From Discostella pseudostelligera (lineage: Eukaryota > Bacillariophyta > Thalassiosirophyceae > Thalassiosirales > Thalassiosiraceae), in assembly GCA_036940085.1 (NCBI GenBank), contig JALLBK010000884.1, positions 1 through 17,619 on the forward strand: DNA of 17,619 nucleotides, read 5' to 3'. The position numbers and the translations under genes are program-made. Numbering within the stretch: the first letter of the stretch is position 1; each line of letters begins with the position of its first letter. Positions 8,770 to 17,565 of this stretch are shown piece by piece. The notes beneath the pieces were generated by a model that saw only the letters and a list, made by a program, of their open reading frames with translations, made no database searches and had not been told where the DNA came from.

Positions 8770-8928
8770 TGTTACAAAATGTGGTGACTTTCGAGTGTGT
8801 GGAGCTGCATTTCATGCGCTGATTTCTGCTGGAAACGATTCCAAACGAATATAAATATAAAACTTTGACGTGTGAAATACAAATTTCAACTGGATGTTTA
8901 TTAAGAATCATGAAAGCAATAGGAATAA

Positions 8929-10073
8929 TCAACCCCCGCCGACACCAGCATTCGAAGGGGCACCAATAAATTCATAGAAAAATGGATGTTTCAGCGCCTC
9001 GTTTGCTGTTATACGTCGTGCCGGATCATATTGCAGCATCTTCGATAGCAAGTCAACTCCAGTAGCATCCAGTGTAGGGACCAATCCCGCAAATCCATTG
9101 GGAGGAGGTGGATAGCGTGGCAAATTGGGATGATATTCCGGCAAGTCGACAATTCCAGGATAGTCCGCCTGAGATGGAGTACCCAGTAGACGAAAAATTC
9201 GTTCAAGTTGATCAGCCTCGGAAGTTCCAGCAATTAATGGTTTACCATTGGCCATTTCGGCGAAGATGCATCCCACACTCCATAGATCCACCGGGGTAGA
9301 GTACCGTCGCGAACCCATGAGCACATCTGGTGCACGATACCACAATGTCACCACCTCGTGCGTGTACGATCGAACAGGGATACCAAATGCCCGTGCCAAA
9401 CCAAAGTCAGCAAGCTTCAATTGTCCCTCCCGATTGATTAATAAATTGGGTGGTTTCAAATCACGATGCAATACCCGATGATGATGACAGTAGGCCACGC
9501 CCATCAATAATTGGTACAAGAAACTTTTCATTATTGGTAATTCCAATCCATTGTCGCATACATCCAAATATTTCTTCAAATCTTGGTCGAGGAATTCAAA
9601 GACAAGCGTTAATTTCTTTTCGGTGTGTACCACGTCATAGAGTCGGACAATGTTGGGATGTTGGAGTTCTTTCAGACTGTGTTTTGCGGATTGATAGATA
9701 ACAATAAAACAGGGACAATATGGAAAGTGGTAAGCCATGATGACAATTTTTCCGTGAAAACATAATAATACAACAAGAGTCTCGTGATCATGAAAGTAAA
9801 GTCAATGACAGATATTCACTACTCCATAGTTAAGATGCACTGCAAGTAGTGACATCGACACTCGACGACAATGCAGCCACAGCAATATCACTGAAACGAT
9901 GATAAAACTTACAGACTGATCTCTCGAATGGCAGTGCTGGGAATGCCCTCATCTTCGGCCTCGAGTCGAATCTTCTTCAGTGCGATAATTTCTCCCGACA
10001 CCCGATCTTTGGCCTTGTACACGACGCCATACGTCCCCTCCCCGATCTTTTCCATTTTTTGATATCGTTCCAT
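8929..10073 (-). CDS. CDKA: PSTAIRE cyclin-dependent kinase, CDKA-like
   Basis: Cell-cycle serine/threonine kinase activated by cyclins. Exon 1 is 10073-9913, the intron 9912-9677, and exon 2 9676-8929; 302 residues, the normal CDK size. Landmarks: glycine loop G11-E-G-T14-Y15-G with the two inhibitory phosphorylation sites, catalytic K33, PSTAIRE helix 45-51, HRDLKPPN (124-131) with catalytic D126, DFG 144-146, activating T159 in YTHEVVT, and LWYRAPDVL. The splice join gives REISLLKEL, the standard CDK sequence. Pro130 replaces the usual Gln in HRDLKPQN. 'APDVL' is closer to CDK5/Pho85-type kinases, but the full PSTAIRE and YTHEVV favour the CDK1/CDKA group. The promoter carries E2F-like sites, fitting cell-cycle regulation. 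An ATG at 9738 lies inside the intron and is not the start. Confidence 0.95.
9677..9912 (-). other. Intron of the CDK gene (longest in the window)
   Basis: 236-nt GT-AG intron, donor CT/GTAAGT, acceptor AACACAG/TCTG. It is two to three times longer than the other introns here. I see no ORF or structured RNA in it that I can defend. Confidence 0.93.
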
Positions 10074-10816
10074 TATGATTTTGTGTGTGTGTATATGTAA
10101 TGATGCCCGTAGGATTTGGTGAATGAATTGATGGGTGGCCGAATCGAGGTCGAAGTATTCGATGTTGTAGAGAAGAGGGATAGGAATATGCTGGTCGGTG
10201 TCGCCTTAGGGCATGTCCGTGGAGAAGATTCCGCTGGCGGTGAAAATTTCCTGTCCGTTCATTTTTTGGCGGGAAAGTCATTATTTCTGAACGAAGATCT
10301 GGCGCGGAATTGAGCACATGCTTTGGAGTAAGTACAAAATCTGGCGCTGTACCTTGAAGCGGGGTCTTTAGGAATTAGTATAAGATCTGGCGCGGAGAGA
10401 AGTCTATATGTTGGAATCAGTACAGGATCTAGCGCGACAATCATGTCTACCGAACGGCGATCCAACAACTGACTCGACAGAAACATCTTCTACTTGCTGC
10501 GTCGCATCTCTAGGTAGAGATATCGCTCACGCACATCCGACGACCGACGACCGACACCAACAAAAGCAAGCGGGCCGTCGTCACCTGTCGTCACCAAACG
10601 GAACCATTGTGGTTCAAGCGTCGCTTCATGTCCATTGATCACGATCATTAGGTTCGTATTGTTCAATGCCGATAGAAATTCAATGACGGCAGAGTAGTGT
10701 TGACGGCGGCAGGAGGGACAAGAAGCTACAATCGATCAGGCAGCATATTAGATCTCATTTTCGGTAGATAGTTGATTATCATTCACATCAATCAGACTAG
10801 CGCGAGAATATTGAAG
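10074..10816. promoter_or_regulatory. Divergent promoter with E2F-like site and four-copy element array, CDK / EamA transporter
   Basis: 743 bp, the longest gene-free stretch. TTTTTTGGCGGGAAAG at 10262-10277 is a near-ideal E2F/DP site. Four related elements with core ATCTGGCGCGG follow: 10295-10307, 10337-10349, 10383-10395 and 10425-10437. A (TG)5 run at 10082-10091 lies in the CDK leader, and short CGAC repeats occur near 10537-10557. I found no convincing ORF. The region from about 10560 to 10816 shows nothing else recognisable. Confidence 0.6.
10295..10437. repeat. Degenerate tandem array of four 42-46 bp units with a TCTGGCGCG core
   Basis: Core starts are 10295, 10337, 10383 and 10425 (spacings 42, 46, 42). 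Units 2-4 share an upstream block of the form GGARTNAGTAYARRATCT; unit 4 has CTAGCGCG in place of CTGGCGCG. The GC-rich core resembles the E2F half-site (GGCGC). Confidence 0.7.
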
Positions 10817-12409
10817 ATGGTGCATGTCTCCACCGTTCACCGCTACGGCATTATCGTCGCATTATTATCCGTCTCGTTAATAGACGTAGTTGCGTCGTTC
10901 ATTCATCCACTGGGCAGTACGAATCACCATCCTTCGTCAGCAACAATAACATCATCATCATCATATAATGCAAATACTTTTCGTCGGGATAGACATCAAA
11001 TTATTACAGCACCGATATTCGTCCAATCCAAAAGCAGCAGCAGCGTCATCGTGGAGAATGAAATCGACGACACTGGCGGTGACGACCACGACAAAGAACA
11101 GCAACTTTTATTACAGTTACGTAAATTCCAAAACTTGCAGCAGCAGCAACAACCACAACTCCCAGTGGAACCAACCCAAAGCAATTCGCAACTGTCCATG
11201 ATCAACACCGAACAATCGACAAAAAATATTTTCGACAAATCAATCCTCAATGGCGATGAAGATGGAGTAACAAGAGTACCGGTTGTACTAGATGATGTAT
11301 CCATCACCAAGGTGTTGGTGGGGGGAGATGAGATTCCAACAGAAATGAGTGCTTCAGACGATAGTAGTCTACTTTGGAAGGGTGTTGTTTGCGTTCTCTG
11401 TGCCGTCTGGGCATCGAACTTTGCCTGTGCTAAAGTTGTATTAGCCCAACCAGGTGTGGATGCCTCCCTCTATGCTGTGGCACGATTTTCTCTCGCGGCG
11501 GTATCATTACTACCGGGAGCAATCGATGCCGCACGAAGGGGATTGATCTCATGGGAGACAGCTCGGGGGGCATTCGTTTGTGGATCATGGGTGGCGTTTG
11601 GATACTTGGGTCAGACAGTAGGATTAATGACGACAACTCCCAGTAGAGCCTGTGTGATATGCTCTCTCAATTGTATCTTCGTGGCAATTGTTGCGGAATT
11701 GTCGCGAGTGAATTCTACGAAGGATAAAGGGTACAAGACGAATTTTGATTTGAAGAAGTTAATACCTGCATTTATTGCGGTTGCGGGAGTGGCAATTATA
11801 GAATTACAAGGTGCTGCTGGCAATCCTACCATTGGTGACTTACTATGCTTCTCGCAGCCGATTGGATTTGGTATGGGATATTTGCAATTAGAAGAACTTA
11901 TGAAGAAGGAGCCGAACGCGGCATTGCCCGTTTCGGGGATTAAATTGGCAGTGGTTGCAACAGCAGCGCTGGCACTCTTCGAATTGTCGCCGCATGCTGC
12001 TGCAAATTTAGCAGCAAGTAGCGTCGTCGATGCATCCGTAGTGGAGGGAGGAACCTCGTTGTGGAAGGTACCTGATTTTACACCCATTATCTCATCCCCG
12101 GTAGCACTCGGTGCGATTTGCTATACGGGCATCGTCACCACCTCATTAGCATTGTGGGTCGAGTCAATCGCATTCCAACGCGTGCAAGCCACTGATGCTT
12201 CCATTATTTTAACCACCGAACCACTCTTTGCGGCTGCGATTAGTGCTGTCCTCGTCGGAGAGCAATTTGGAGCATCCGATGCCATTGGAGCTTTCTTCAT
12301 TGTTGGGGCATGCATTTATGCTGTAAAAATGGGAGAGAACTCAACAGAGGTTTGTGACGAGGTGACGAAGGAGTGTGTTGTTGTGGGAGAGAACCGTTTG
12401 AACTCTTAG
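10817..12409 (+). CDS. Plastid-targeted EamA/DMT-family transporter
   Basis: Single-exon 530-residue multi-spanning membrane protein of the drug/metabolite transporter superfamily. Residues 1-27 form a signal peptide (hydrophobic GIIVALLSVSLIDVVAS) followed by F28, the diatom plastid signature at the cleavage site; an envelope or periplastid location is inferred. Residues 30-180 are a long low-complexity linker rich in Ser, Gln and acids. About ten membrane segments follow, including 187-209, 217-234, 251-270, 278-294, 316-330, 338-357, 374-389, 430-452, 462-480 and 487-504. Two EamA-like repeats are visible; the second ends with the typical SIILTTEPLFAAAISAVLVGE block. The substrate is not predictable; plastid DMT members elsewhere carry phosphorylated sugars, nucleotide-linked compounds or other metabolites. 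The start is the ATG at 10817; the upstream extension lacks an ATG and would spoil the signal peptide. Confidence 0.88.
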   Translation: MVHVSTVHRYGIIVALLSVSLIDVVASFIHPLGSTNHHPSSATITSSSSYNANTFRRDRHQIITAPIFVQSKSSSSVIVENEIDDTGGDDHDKEQQLLLQLRKFQNLQQQQQPQLPVEPTQSNSQLSMINTEQSTKNIFDKSILNGDEDGVTRVPVVLDDVSITKVLVGGDEIPTEMSASDDSSLLWKGVVCVLCAVWASNFACAKVVLAQPGVDASLYAVARFSLAAVSLLPGAIDAARRGLISWETARGAFVCGSWVAFGYLGQTVGLMTTTPSRACVICSLNCIFVAIVAELSRVNSTKDKGYKTNFDLKKLIPAFIAVAGVAIIELQGAAGNPTIGDLLCFSQPIGFGMGYLQLEELMKKEPNAALPVSGIKLAVVATAALALFELSPHAAANLAASSVVDASVVEGGTSLWKVPDFTPIISSPVALGAICYTGIVTTSLALWVESIAFQRVQATDASIILTTEPLFAAAISAVLVGEQFGASDAIGAFFIVGACIYAVKMGENSTEVCDEVTKECVVVGENRLNS

Positions 12410-12699
12410 CACTCTGTAATCCTTCGTCCAACTTACTGCATGGTTGGCTACATCAGGGGAGCTGAACAACAATTTTCGCCAGCATTTTTCAAGATCTTCA
12501 AAGGAGTACTCGCGATAATGAATTCTATTATTATCAAATTTTCTAGACTTATTTCAACCTTCATCCTTAGCCCTCTACGTTGGGCCGATCTACTTAGCTG
12601 AAGCCCCATTAGTTTAATAAGTTATTTATGTCATCGTAGGGTGAAGCAAATTAATGAAGAGTGTGCCACTTCCATGTTACGCTCGTTGCATTTGTCTCC
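12410..12699. other. Convergent 3' intergenic region
   Basis: 290 bp between the stops of the EamA transporter and the desaturase. AT-rich, with no supported gene. It is presumed to hold both 3' untranslated regions. Confidence 0.6.
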
Positions 12700-14267
12700 T
12701 TACTCGGTCTTCAATAGACTTTCGTCGACATCCTTATTGTTCCAAATGTAATAATCACCCCTCTTTTCTACGGCAGCACATCCCTTACAGACTCTCCACA
12801 ATGCCTCAGGAATCGGTGTAGGATCATAAAGGTAAATATCGGGGAATTTCTCCTTGATGGCATCGGTGGCAACTTGAGCTTTGTAGTGTGGAATGGTCGA
12901 GTCGAAGTGATGCGCAACATGGGTAGAGCCAATTTTGTGATGGAGGAAGTCAATTACTCCCCAAGGATCGAGTTTGTCGTAGGGACGATCAATTGTATGG
13001 AATGCACCCCTCACGAAGTTGTGATCATCGTCAGTGAAGTGTGGAACGTCGACGTCAGTATGTTGGAGCCTAGATGACCAAGTTATTGGAACGAGGCAAT
13101 CCAGATGAGCATGAGCGAGTTCAAAACGAAAACAAAATCATAATACATCACCTGATAATATGCTCACCATGTGTAAAGAACCAACCAAGCATTAACAACA
13201 ATCAAAGGACCACCATAAATTGCCATCATCTCGGGAACTCCATTGCACGCAGCCCACGCCAAGGCACTGGCGGCAACAAAAGCAACACCAATGTCACTCT
13301 GGTAGACCTTCTCCTTCCAGTTTCCAGGGAAAAGCTCCTTCTTCGGCTGCTTTGGTTCTGAAAGTGGGTAAGGGAAATAATGGTTCGTCCTTCCTCGATC
13401 CGGGCCACCAGTAGCACCAATGAGAAGATACGCAGGCCACCCAATGATCAAATGCAAAAATGCCTGGAATGCACCCCAAATCTTAATCCCATCCTCGTCG
13501 CCAAACTGATTCAAGAAGTTCTTCCGCAACTCGATTGAATCATACAACTTATCACTATCATTTTTAGCCGGATCCTCGGGAACGTGCGTCTCACCTAGCT
13601 CCATGTGATTTGTATATCTGTGATGAACTGCATGGCTTCGCTGCCAGCTGTAATAGGGCACCAGGAACAAACTATGAAGGACATAACCAACCGCATCTTG
13701 AAGTTTCTTATCCTTGCTGAATGCACCGTGGCCACATTCATGAGCAAGGACCCATAATCCCATAGCCACCGTTCCAGTAACAACGGAATATGCTAGCCAG
13801 AATGGAAGAGTCAATATATTTGCAGGATCCAACACCGACAACGCTGAGAAGCCAAAGAAAGTACAAAGCGCGGTGCCAACGACAGACACTGACAAATATC
13901 CCAGACTTTTGATGGTCTCCGGCTCGAAGCAATCCGCAGGAATGACCTTGCGGACTGTACCCGAATCTGGAAAGTCTTCTTTAGTGAGCGAGAGTGCCTT
14001 GCCCTTGAGACCAGAGAAGGCGATGCCATCAAGATCAATGAGCATTGCTCCATTGCGCTTGGGTTTCTTCTGTCCGTCATTGTCGTTGTTTCCACCGCCA
14101 AGGCTGATCATATCGCCTACGTTGGGTAGAGGGGTGGCAATGTTCACACGTGTGAGCTGCTTAGATGCTCCAGCCGCAGATCTGGGAGATGGAGCGAAAG
14201 CATTTGCATGGTTGAATGCAGAGGCAACAGTGAGAAATACGGCGATTGCTCTAGGGTGGAGGATCAT
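12700..14267 (-). CDS. FAD2-like acyl-lipid desaturase with plastid leader
   Basis: Membrane di-iron fatty acid desaturase introducing a double bond into acyl chains of lipids. Exon 1 is 14267-13168, the intron 13167-13070 (98 nt, ACATG/GTGAGC to TCTAG/GCTC), and exon 2 13069-12700; 489 residues. The leader MILHPRAIAVFLTVASAFNHANA/FAPSPR is a clear signal peptide with an ASAFAP-type plastid motif (F24). Histidine boxes: HECGH (176-180), H212-A-V-H215-H216, and HVAHH (417-421). The second box has Ala-Val where FAD2 enzymes have Arg-Arg. Flanking text (RKVIPADCF, YTWLQHTDVDVPHF, STHVAHHFDSTIPHY) is closer to delta-12/FAD2 enzymes than to plastid FAD6 or omega-3 enzymes. No cytochrome b5 domain is present. 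Likely delta-12 desaturation, but regiochemistry is inferred. It is divergent to the carrier gene. Confidence 0.92.
13070..13167 (-). other. Intron of the desaturase gene
   Basis: 98-nt intron. Splicing joins LVLYT-W to LQHTDVDVPH, restoring the conserved YTWLQHT segment of FAD2-like enzymes; Trp367 is split across the junction. Unspliced reading stops at the TGA at 13166-13164, inside the donor. Confidence 0.93.
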
Positions 14268-14803
14268 GGTTGGAATGTAGAATTAGATGGGCTATTGCTA
14301 TGGACTATGGACTATGGACTGGCAACTTGTCTCCGTAGAGCAAAATTGTGAGCATCATGAAGGTGCATCGCATCGCTCGGCGGCAACCGCTTTTGCTTCG
14401 TGCTGTCGCAGCACAAACAACAAGCAACACGTTGCACCTCCTTTTAGTGCGTGGTCGGGAGGAAGGAGTATCGTATCATACCAATTCCGCAGCGTAGAGA
14501 ACCGGCACTCCATGTGTCACACCGTCGGCGGAAAGACGCTCATGCGTCATTGTCCCCGCCTTTTTGGCGGGAAGAATACTCCGCTCGGCTTTTTTGGCGG
14601 GAAGCTGCCTCCTCTGTGCTGCATGTGCGAGCGTGCGGCCGGCGACGACGATAGAGAGAGAGAGAGATGAGATGTGAGAGATGGAGAACCATGAGCCTGA
14701 CATCTGCAAAGCATCAAGCATCATCGGTAGTGCAACGATCTACTCTCCAGTCTTCTCCCAATAAACCGATAGAATAACCCCTTGCAACTGACTCGGATTT
14801 GCC
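14268..14803. promoter_or_regulatory. Divergent promoter with two E2F-like sites, desaturase / carrier
   Basis: 536 bp between divergent starts. TTTTTGGCGGGAAG at 14561-14574 and TTTTTTGGCGGGAAG at 14590-14604 are exact copies at the core, 30 bp apart and in the same orientation. Three tandem CTATGGA units occupy 14298-14318 in the desaturase leader, and (AG)7 lies at 14653-14666 in the carrier leader. I see no gene. Confidence 0.55.
14298..14318. repeat. Three tandem copies of CTATGGA
   Basis: Perfect 7-bp direct repeat, three copies followed by CT, about 30 bp upstream of the desaturase ATG on the opposite strand. Possibly replication slippage. Confidence 0.9.
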
Positions 14804-16072
14804 ATGTTCACCGTTAACCGGCTGATGAAATGTTTCGCATTCACATTCATCATTCGTTGCTTACCTGCTGTCGTTTCGGCATTTTCAACAACTCAGCATC
14901 GACATTATGCAAGACAAATACATAACAATCTGATAGTATGTCCTGGTGGATCAAACTGGACGATAGACAAATATTCTCGAAAAGTGCACTGTCTCTCTGC
15001 AGAGCCAAATTCTCGACAGCCATTTTCCAGAAGAGGATTCATCGACAATTGCGTCGCCACCGCTGCGTGCAGCGTCGTTGTAGTGTCATCTCCGTCAAAA
15101 TCAATTGCAGAAACAGATGTCGCAGCTATTCCATCAAACAACAACAGCAATCCTACCACCTCAGATTCACAACAACTACTCATCTCTCGCATTCAAAATG
15201 AACCGACGGCGTTCCAAGAAAGTATATCTGGTTTCGTCTCCGGATCCTTAGTTTCGACCGCCAAAACCCTCGTCAAATATCCTCTGGACACTGCCACCGT
15301 CCGACTACAAATGCCCAACACACAATATACAATCCAGAATCTAGCAACATTGTTTTCGGGTAGCTTTGATGGTATCACGGCACCACTCATATCAAATATA
15401 CCCGCTGGTGCTGCCTTCTTTGCAGTCAAAGATGCAACGAAATCGTTACTAAAGAACTCTGGACTAAATCTCCCGAAATGGGCACTTACAATATTGGCAG
15501 TGGGTGCTGCACAACCTCTCTATTGGCTACTACGCAATCCCAGTGAAGTGATAAAGACTCGATTGCAGGTGGGAGCAGAGGGGTATTACGAAGGCATGTC
15601 CACCTTGGATGCATTCCAACTTGCACTATCGAACAGAGGTGATAACTCAACGATGGATGGGTTCGGTGAATTATATCAAGGCTACGTGGAGAATATTTTA
15701 TATGCATTTCCGGCTGATATCATTAAGTTTGTGGTGTATGATGGCTTAGCAGGGAGGGCGGGGAAGCTGAATGTATCGCCAGTAAATGGGGCAATGTACG
15801 GTGCATTGTCTACTGCCATATCGCAATTGGCAACTACTCCGCTGGATGTTCTTCGAAATCGAATAATGGTAGAGGTTTCGGATGATAGCAACACGAACGA
15901 TTCTCTGTCGTACCTTGGACGAATGACCAAGATCGCGAATGAAGAAGGGGCGGGAGTTCTGTTTGCCGGAGCATGGCCCAGAGTTGCCAAAGCGATGTTA
16001 TCAGGAGCCATACAATTTGCAACCTACGAGGAAACAAAGCAGAAAATGGGAGAACTGTTTATGAAGAGATAA
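14804..16072 (+). CDS. Mitochondrial-carrier-family protein with plastid (possibly thylakoid) leader
   Basis: Single-exon 422-residue solute carrier. The body (about 138-420) has the three-repeat structure with signatures PLDTATVRLQ (from P160), NPSEVIKTRLQ (P246) and TPLDVLRNRIM (P346). Repeat 1 has Thr165 where the motif's basic residue is expected. The second and third signatures and the C-terminal region resemble S-adenosylmethionine carriers, so that substrate is a tentative guess. The N-terminus is not mitochondrial: residues 1-26 make a signal peptide ending VVSA with F27 next, the diatom plastid pattern. A second leader-like segment follows, SRRGF (75-79), then VATAACSVVVV and SKSIA (98-102), resembling a twin-arginine thylakoid signal. 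Location in the inner envelope or thylakoid membrane is inferred. The start is the ATG at 14804. Confidence 0.88.
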   Translation: MFTVNRLMKCFAFTFIIRCLPAVVSAFSTTQHRHYARQIHNNLIVCPGGSNWTIDKYSRKVHCLSAEPNSRQPFSRRGFIDNCVATAACSVVVVSSPSKSIAETDVAAIPSNNNSNPTTSDSQQLLISRIQNEPTAFQESISGFVSGSLVSTAKTLVKYPLDTATVRLQMPNTQYTIQNLATLFSGSFDGITAPLISNIPAGAAFFAVKDATKSLLKNSGLNLPKWALTILAVGAAQPLYWLLRNPSEVIKTRLQVGAEGYYEGMSTLDAFQLALSNRGDNSTMDGFGELYQGYVENILYAFPADIIKFVVYDGLAGRAGKLNVSPVNGAMYGALSTAISQLATTPLDVLRNRIMVEVSDDSNTNDSLSYLGRMTKIANEEGAGVLFAGAWPRVAKAMLSGAIQFATYEETKQKMGELFMKR

Positions 16073-16279
16073 AAGGATGTGGAGTTAATTAAGAGTTGTC
16101 GCATAAGTGCTTGCTTCGTGATTCAGCCGATCGAAGCATAAGTTCCATTCCTGCATTTGAGGCATGTTAGACATGGTAACGACGCATCTTCTCCATTGAG
16201 CATTGTTATATTACAGTTCAGTGCTTGTCACTTGCATTCCAAGTTTGACTTTATCTGCGTTTTGTACATATGAAGGATA
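16073..16279. other. Convergent 3' intergenic region
   Basis: 207 bp between the stops of the carrier and the lumen protein. No gene or notable structure seen. Confidence 0.6.
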
Positions 16280-17166
16280 TTATTTCTGGACGACACTATC
16301 GATGTCGGGGTTGTACACGCCTTCCGCAATTTTCTTCTCATATTCTGTCACCGCCACGAAATATCCATAGTATTTCTCCTTCTCTTTATGCGGTAATAAA
16401 TCAAATAATGTTTTTAGCTCTATTCGAACTGATTTGTATAAGTTTGCAAGCTCCTCGTAATCAGCAGGTGCCAACTCCTTTTCTACTTTGGCTGCAGTTA
16501 TCGATATCTGTTGTAATGTATTCATTGTATTTACTGCTTTAATAGCAGCTTCCCGTTGGTTTTTCTTTGGTATATCATAATCTATCATAAGCTTCATTTC
16601 TCCTGCTATGTTGGAATTGCGGAGCAATATTTGCGTGCCAAATACTCTTGCATCAATCGTACATTGTGAGTAATTGATGGAGTGAATCGTCACGGTACAA
16701 TAGGTATCTACCACTCACATTTGTTGCGGTGTTACCACCACATCCGCCAGCTCCCCATTTAAGATTGCTCGAAGAAGTTTTTCCTGAAACTGAGCCACTT
16801 CGGCAACGCGGAGGACCACAAGGCCAGCTTGATGAGTGATTGACACATCGCATGTTTTGTCATTTGATAGGTGGTTCATGAACAATTAGATCAACAATAA
16901 ATTCGAAGAGAGTAAAAAATAATGAAGTCCTAACAATGCTCACATTTTTCCTCGGGGGCAGCTGGTAAGTTTGGATTTTGGTAAGGTCCGACGGCAATGG
17001 CGGAGGCTGGGCACATGACGAGGCTGCACGCAACCTTCGACAAGGCTTCATCGAGAATCATCCTACGAGTACCGCTATAAATTTTCAATGATAAGGCGAG
17101 GGATACTGAGATAAAGGTGGAACAGAGGATTGCTATCATGCATGATATGATTAGGGTCGTCATCAT
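16280..17166 (-). CDS. Predicted thylakoid-lumen helical protein, family not identified
   Basis: Three exons: 17166-16944, 16827-16719 and 16646-16280, with introns of 116 and 72 nt (donors T/GTGAGC and AT/GTGAGT; acceptors CAAG/CT and CAAG/AG). Spliced length is 699 nt, 232 residues. The leader is tripartite: signal peptide [24 protein letters not shown], a short basic transit stretch, then TRRMIL (33-38) and a hydrophobic segment ending ASAIA (54-58), typical of lumen delivery, perhaps by the Tat route. The mature part is almost all helix: [18 protein letters not shown] (76-93), [14 protein letters not shown] (107-120), a helix about 140-168, [20 protein letters not shown] (178-197), and [19 protein letters not shown] (202-220). 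The size and four-to-five-helix pattern recall PsbQ or the diatom extrinsic photosystem II subunit Psb31, but I could not match residues. An in-frame ATG at 17217 would add 17 residues and bury the signal peptide. Confidence 0.78.
16647..16718 (-). other. Intron 2 of the lumen-protein gene
   Basis: 72-nt intron, donor CAAAT/GTGAGT and acceptor ATGCAAG/AGTA. Joining gives TPQQIVFGTQ in frame. It is the shortest intron in the window, with a weak pyrimidine tract. Confidence 0.75.
16828..16943 (-). other. Intron 1 of the lumen-protein gene
   Basis: 116-nt intron, donor AAAT/GTGAGC and acceptor ATCAAG/CTGG. Joining gives [14 protein letters not shown]. Exon 2 (109 nt) is open in this frame throughout. 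Confidence 0.78.
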
Positions 17167-17565
17167 TGATGGATGATGCTGCTGCTCCTCGAATGATAAA
17201 TAAATGATTGGTGCCATCGACTATCGATACCATCGCCATCGTCGAGATTCGGATTCGAGGTTTTGGTTTTGGCGAGAGCCTGGACGACCCGGAACCCGGA
17301 ACGCAGGAAAAGTAGTAGAACATAAAAAAAGTACCAGAGACACATCATGCTGGAAAGGAAAAGAGAAGAGAAAGGAGCTCCATCAAAACTTTACTTTTCA
17401 CCTCATGCTGGTAGTTGGTAAAATATTGAAATTGAAAGCATGATTAGAATCCATGATGCACTTCCAACACCTCTCCTTCGCATGTACTAGCTGCATACAC
17501 ATCAAGCGCATTTCTCTCCCAAGCACTATCGCACCCAGGAGCACCACCAGTACTCCTCAAGCCTC
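17167..17565. promoter_or_regulatory. Upstream region of the lumen-protein gene
   Basis: About 400 bp. Presumed promoter and 5' leader. I see no coding region I can support; the open frames here have biased, low-complexity composition and no ATG-led conserved sequence. Confidence 0.45.

Noticed and set aside
9677..9738. CDK start at the ATG at 9738
   Set aside because: This ATG is inside the intron. It would remove the glycine loop, K33 and PSTAIRE, all of which are encoded perfectly in exon 1 (10073-9913) with a consensus donor.
10408..10638. Plus-strand ORF of 76 residues in the CDK / transporter promoter
   Set aside because: It overlaps the repeat array, has no domain or conserved pattern, and its composition follows the CGAC repeats.
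10772..10816. Longer EamA transporter start at 10772
   Set aside because: The codon is TTG, and the extra 15 residues would precede and weaken the signal peptide that begins at 10817.
13226..13479. Alternative minus-strand frames overlapping the desaturase exon
   Set aside because: Out-of-frame shadows; the desaturase frame carries the histidine boxes and spans the whole region.
17204..17443. Plus-strand ORF of 79 residues near the right end
   Set aside because: Arg/His-rich low-complexity sequence with no recognisable domain, lying in the presumed lumen-protein promoter.
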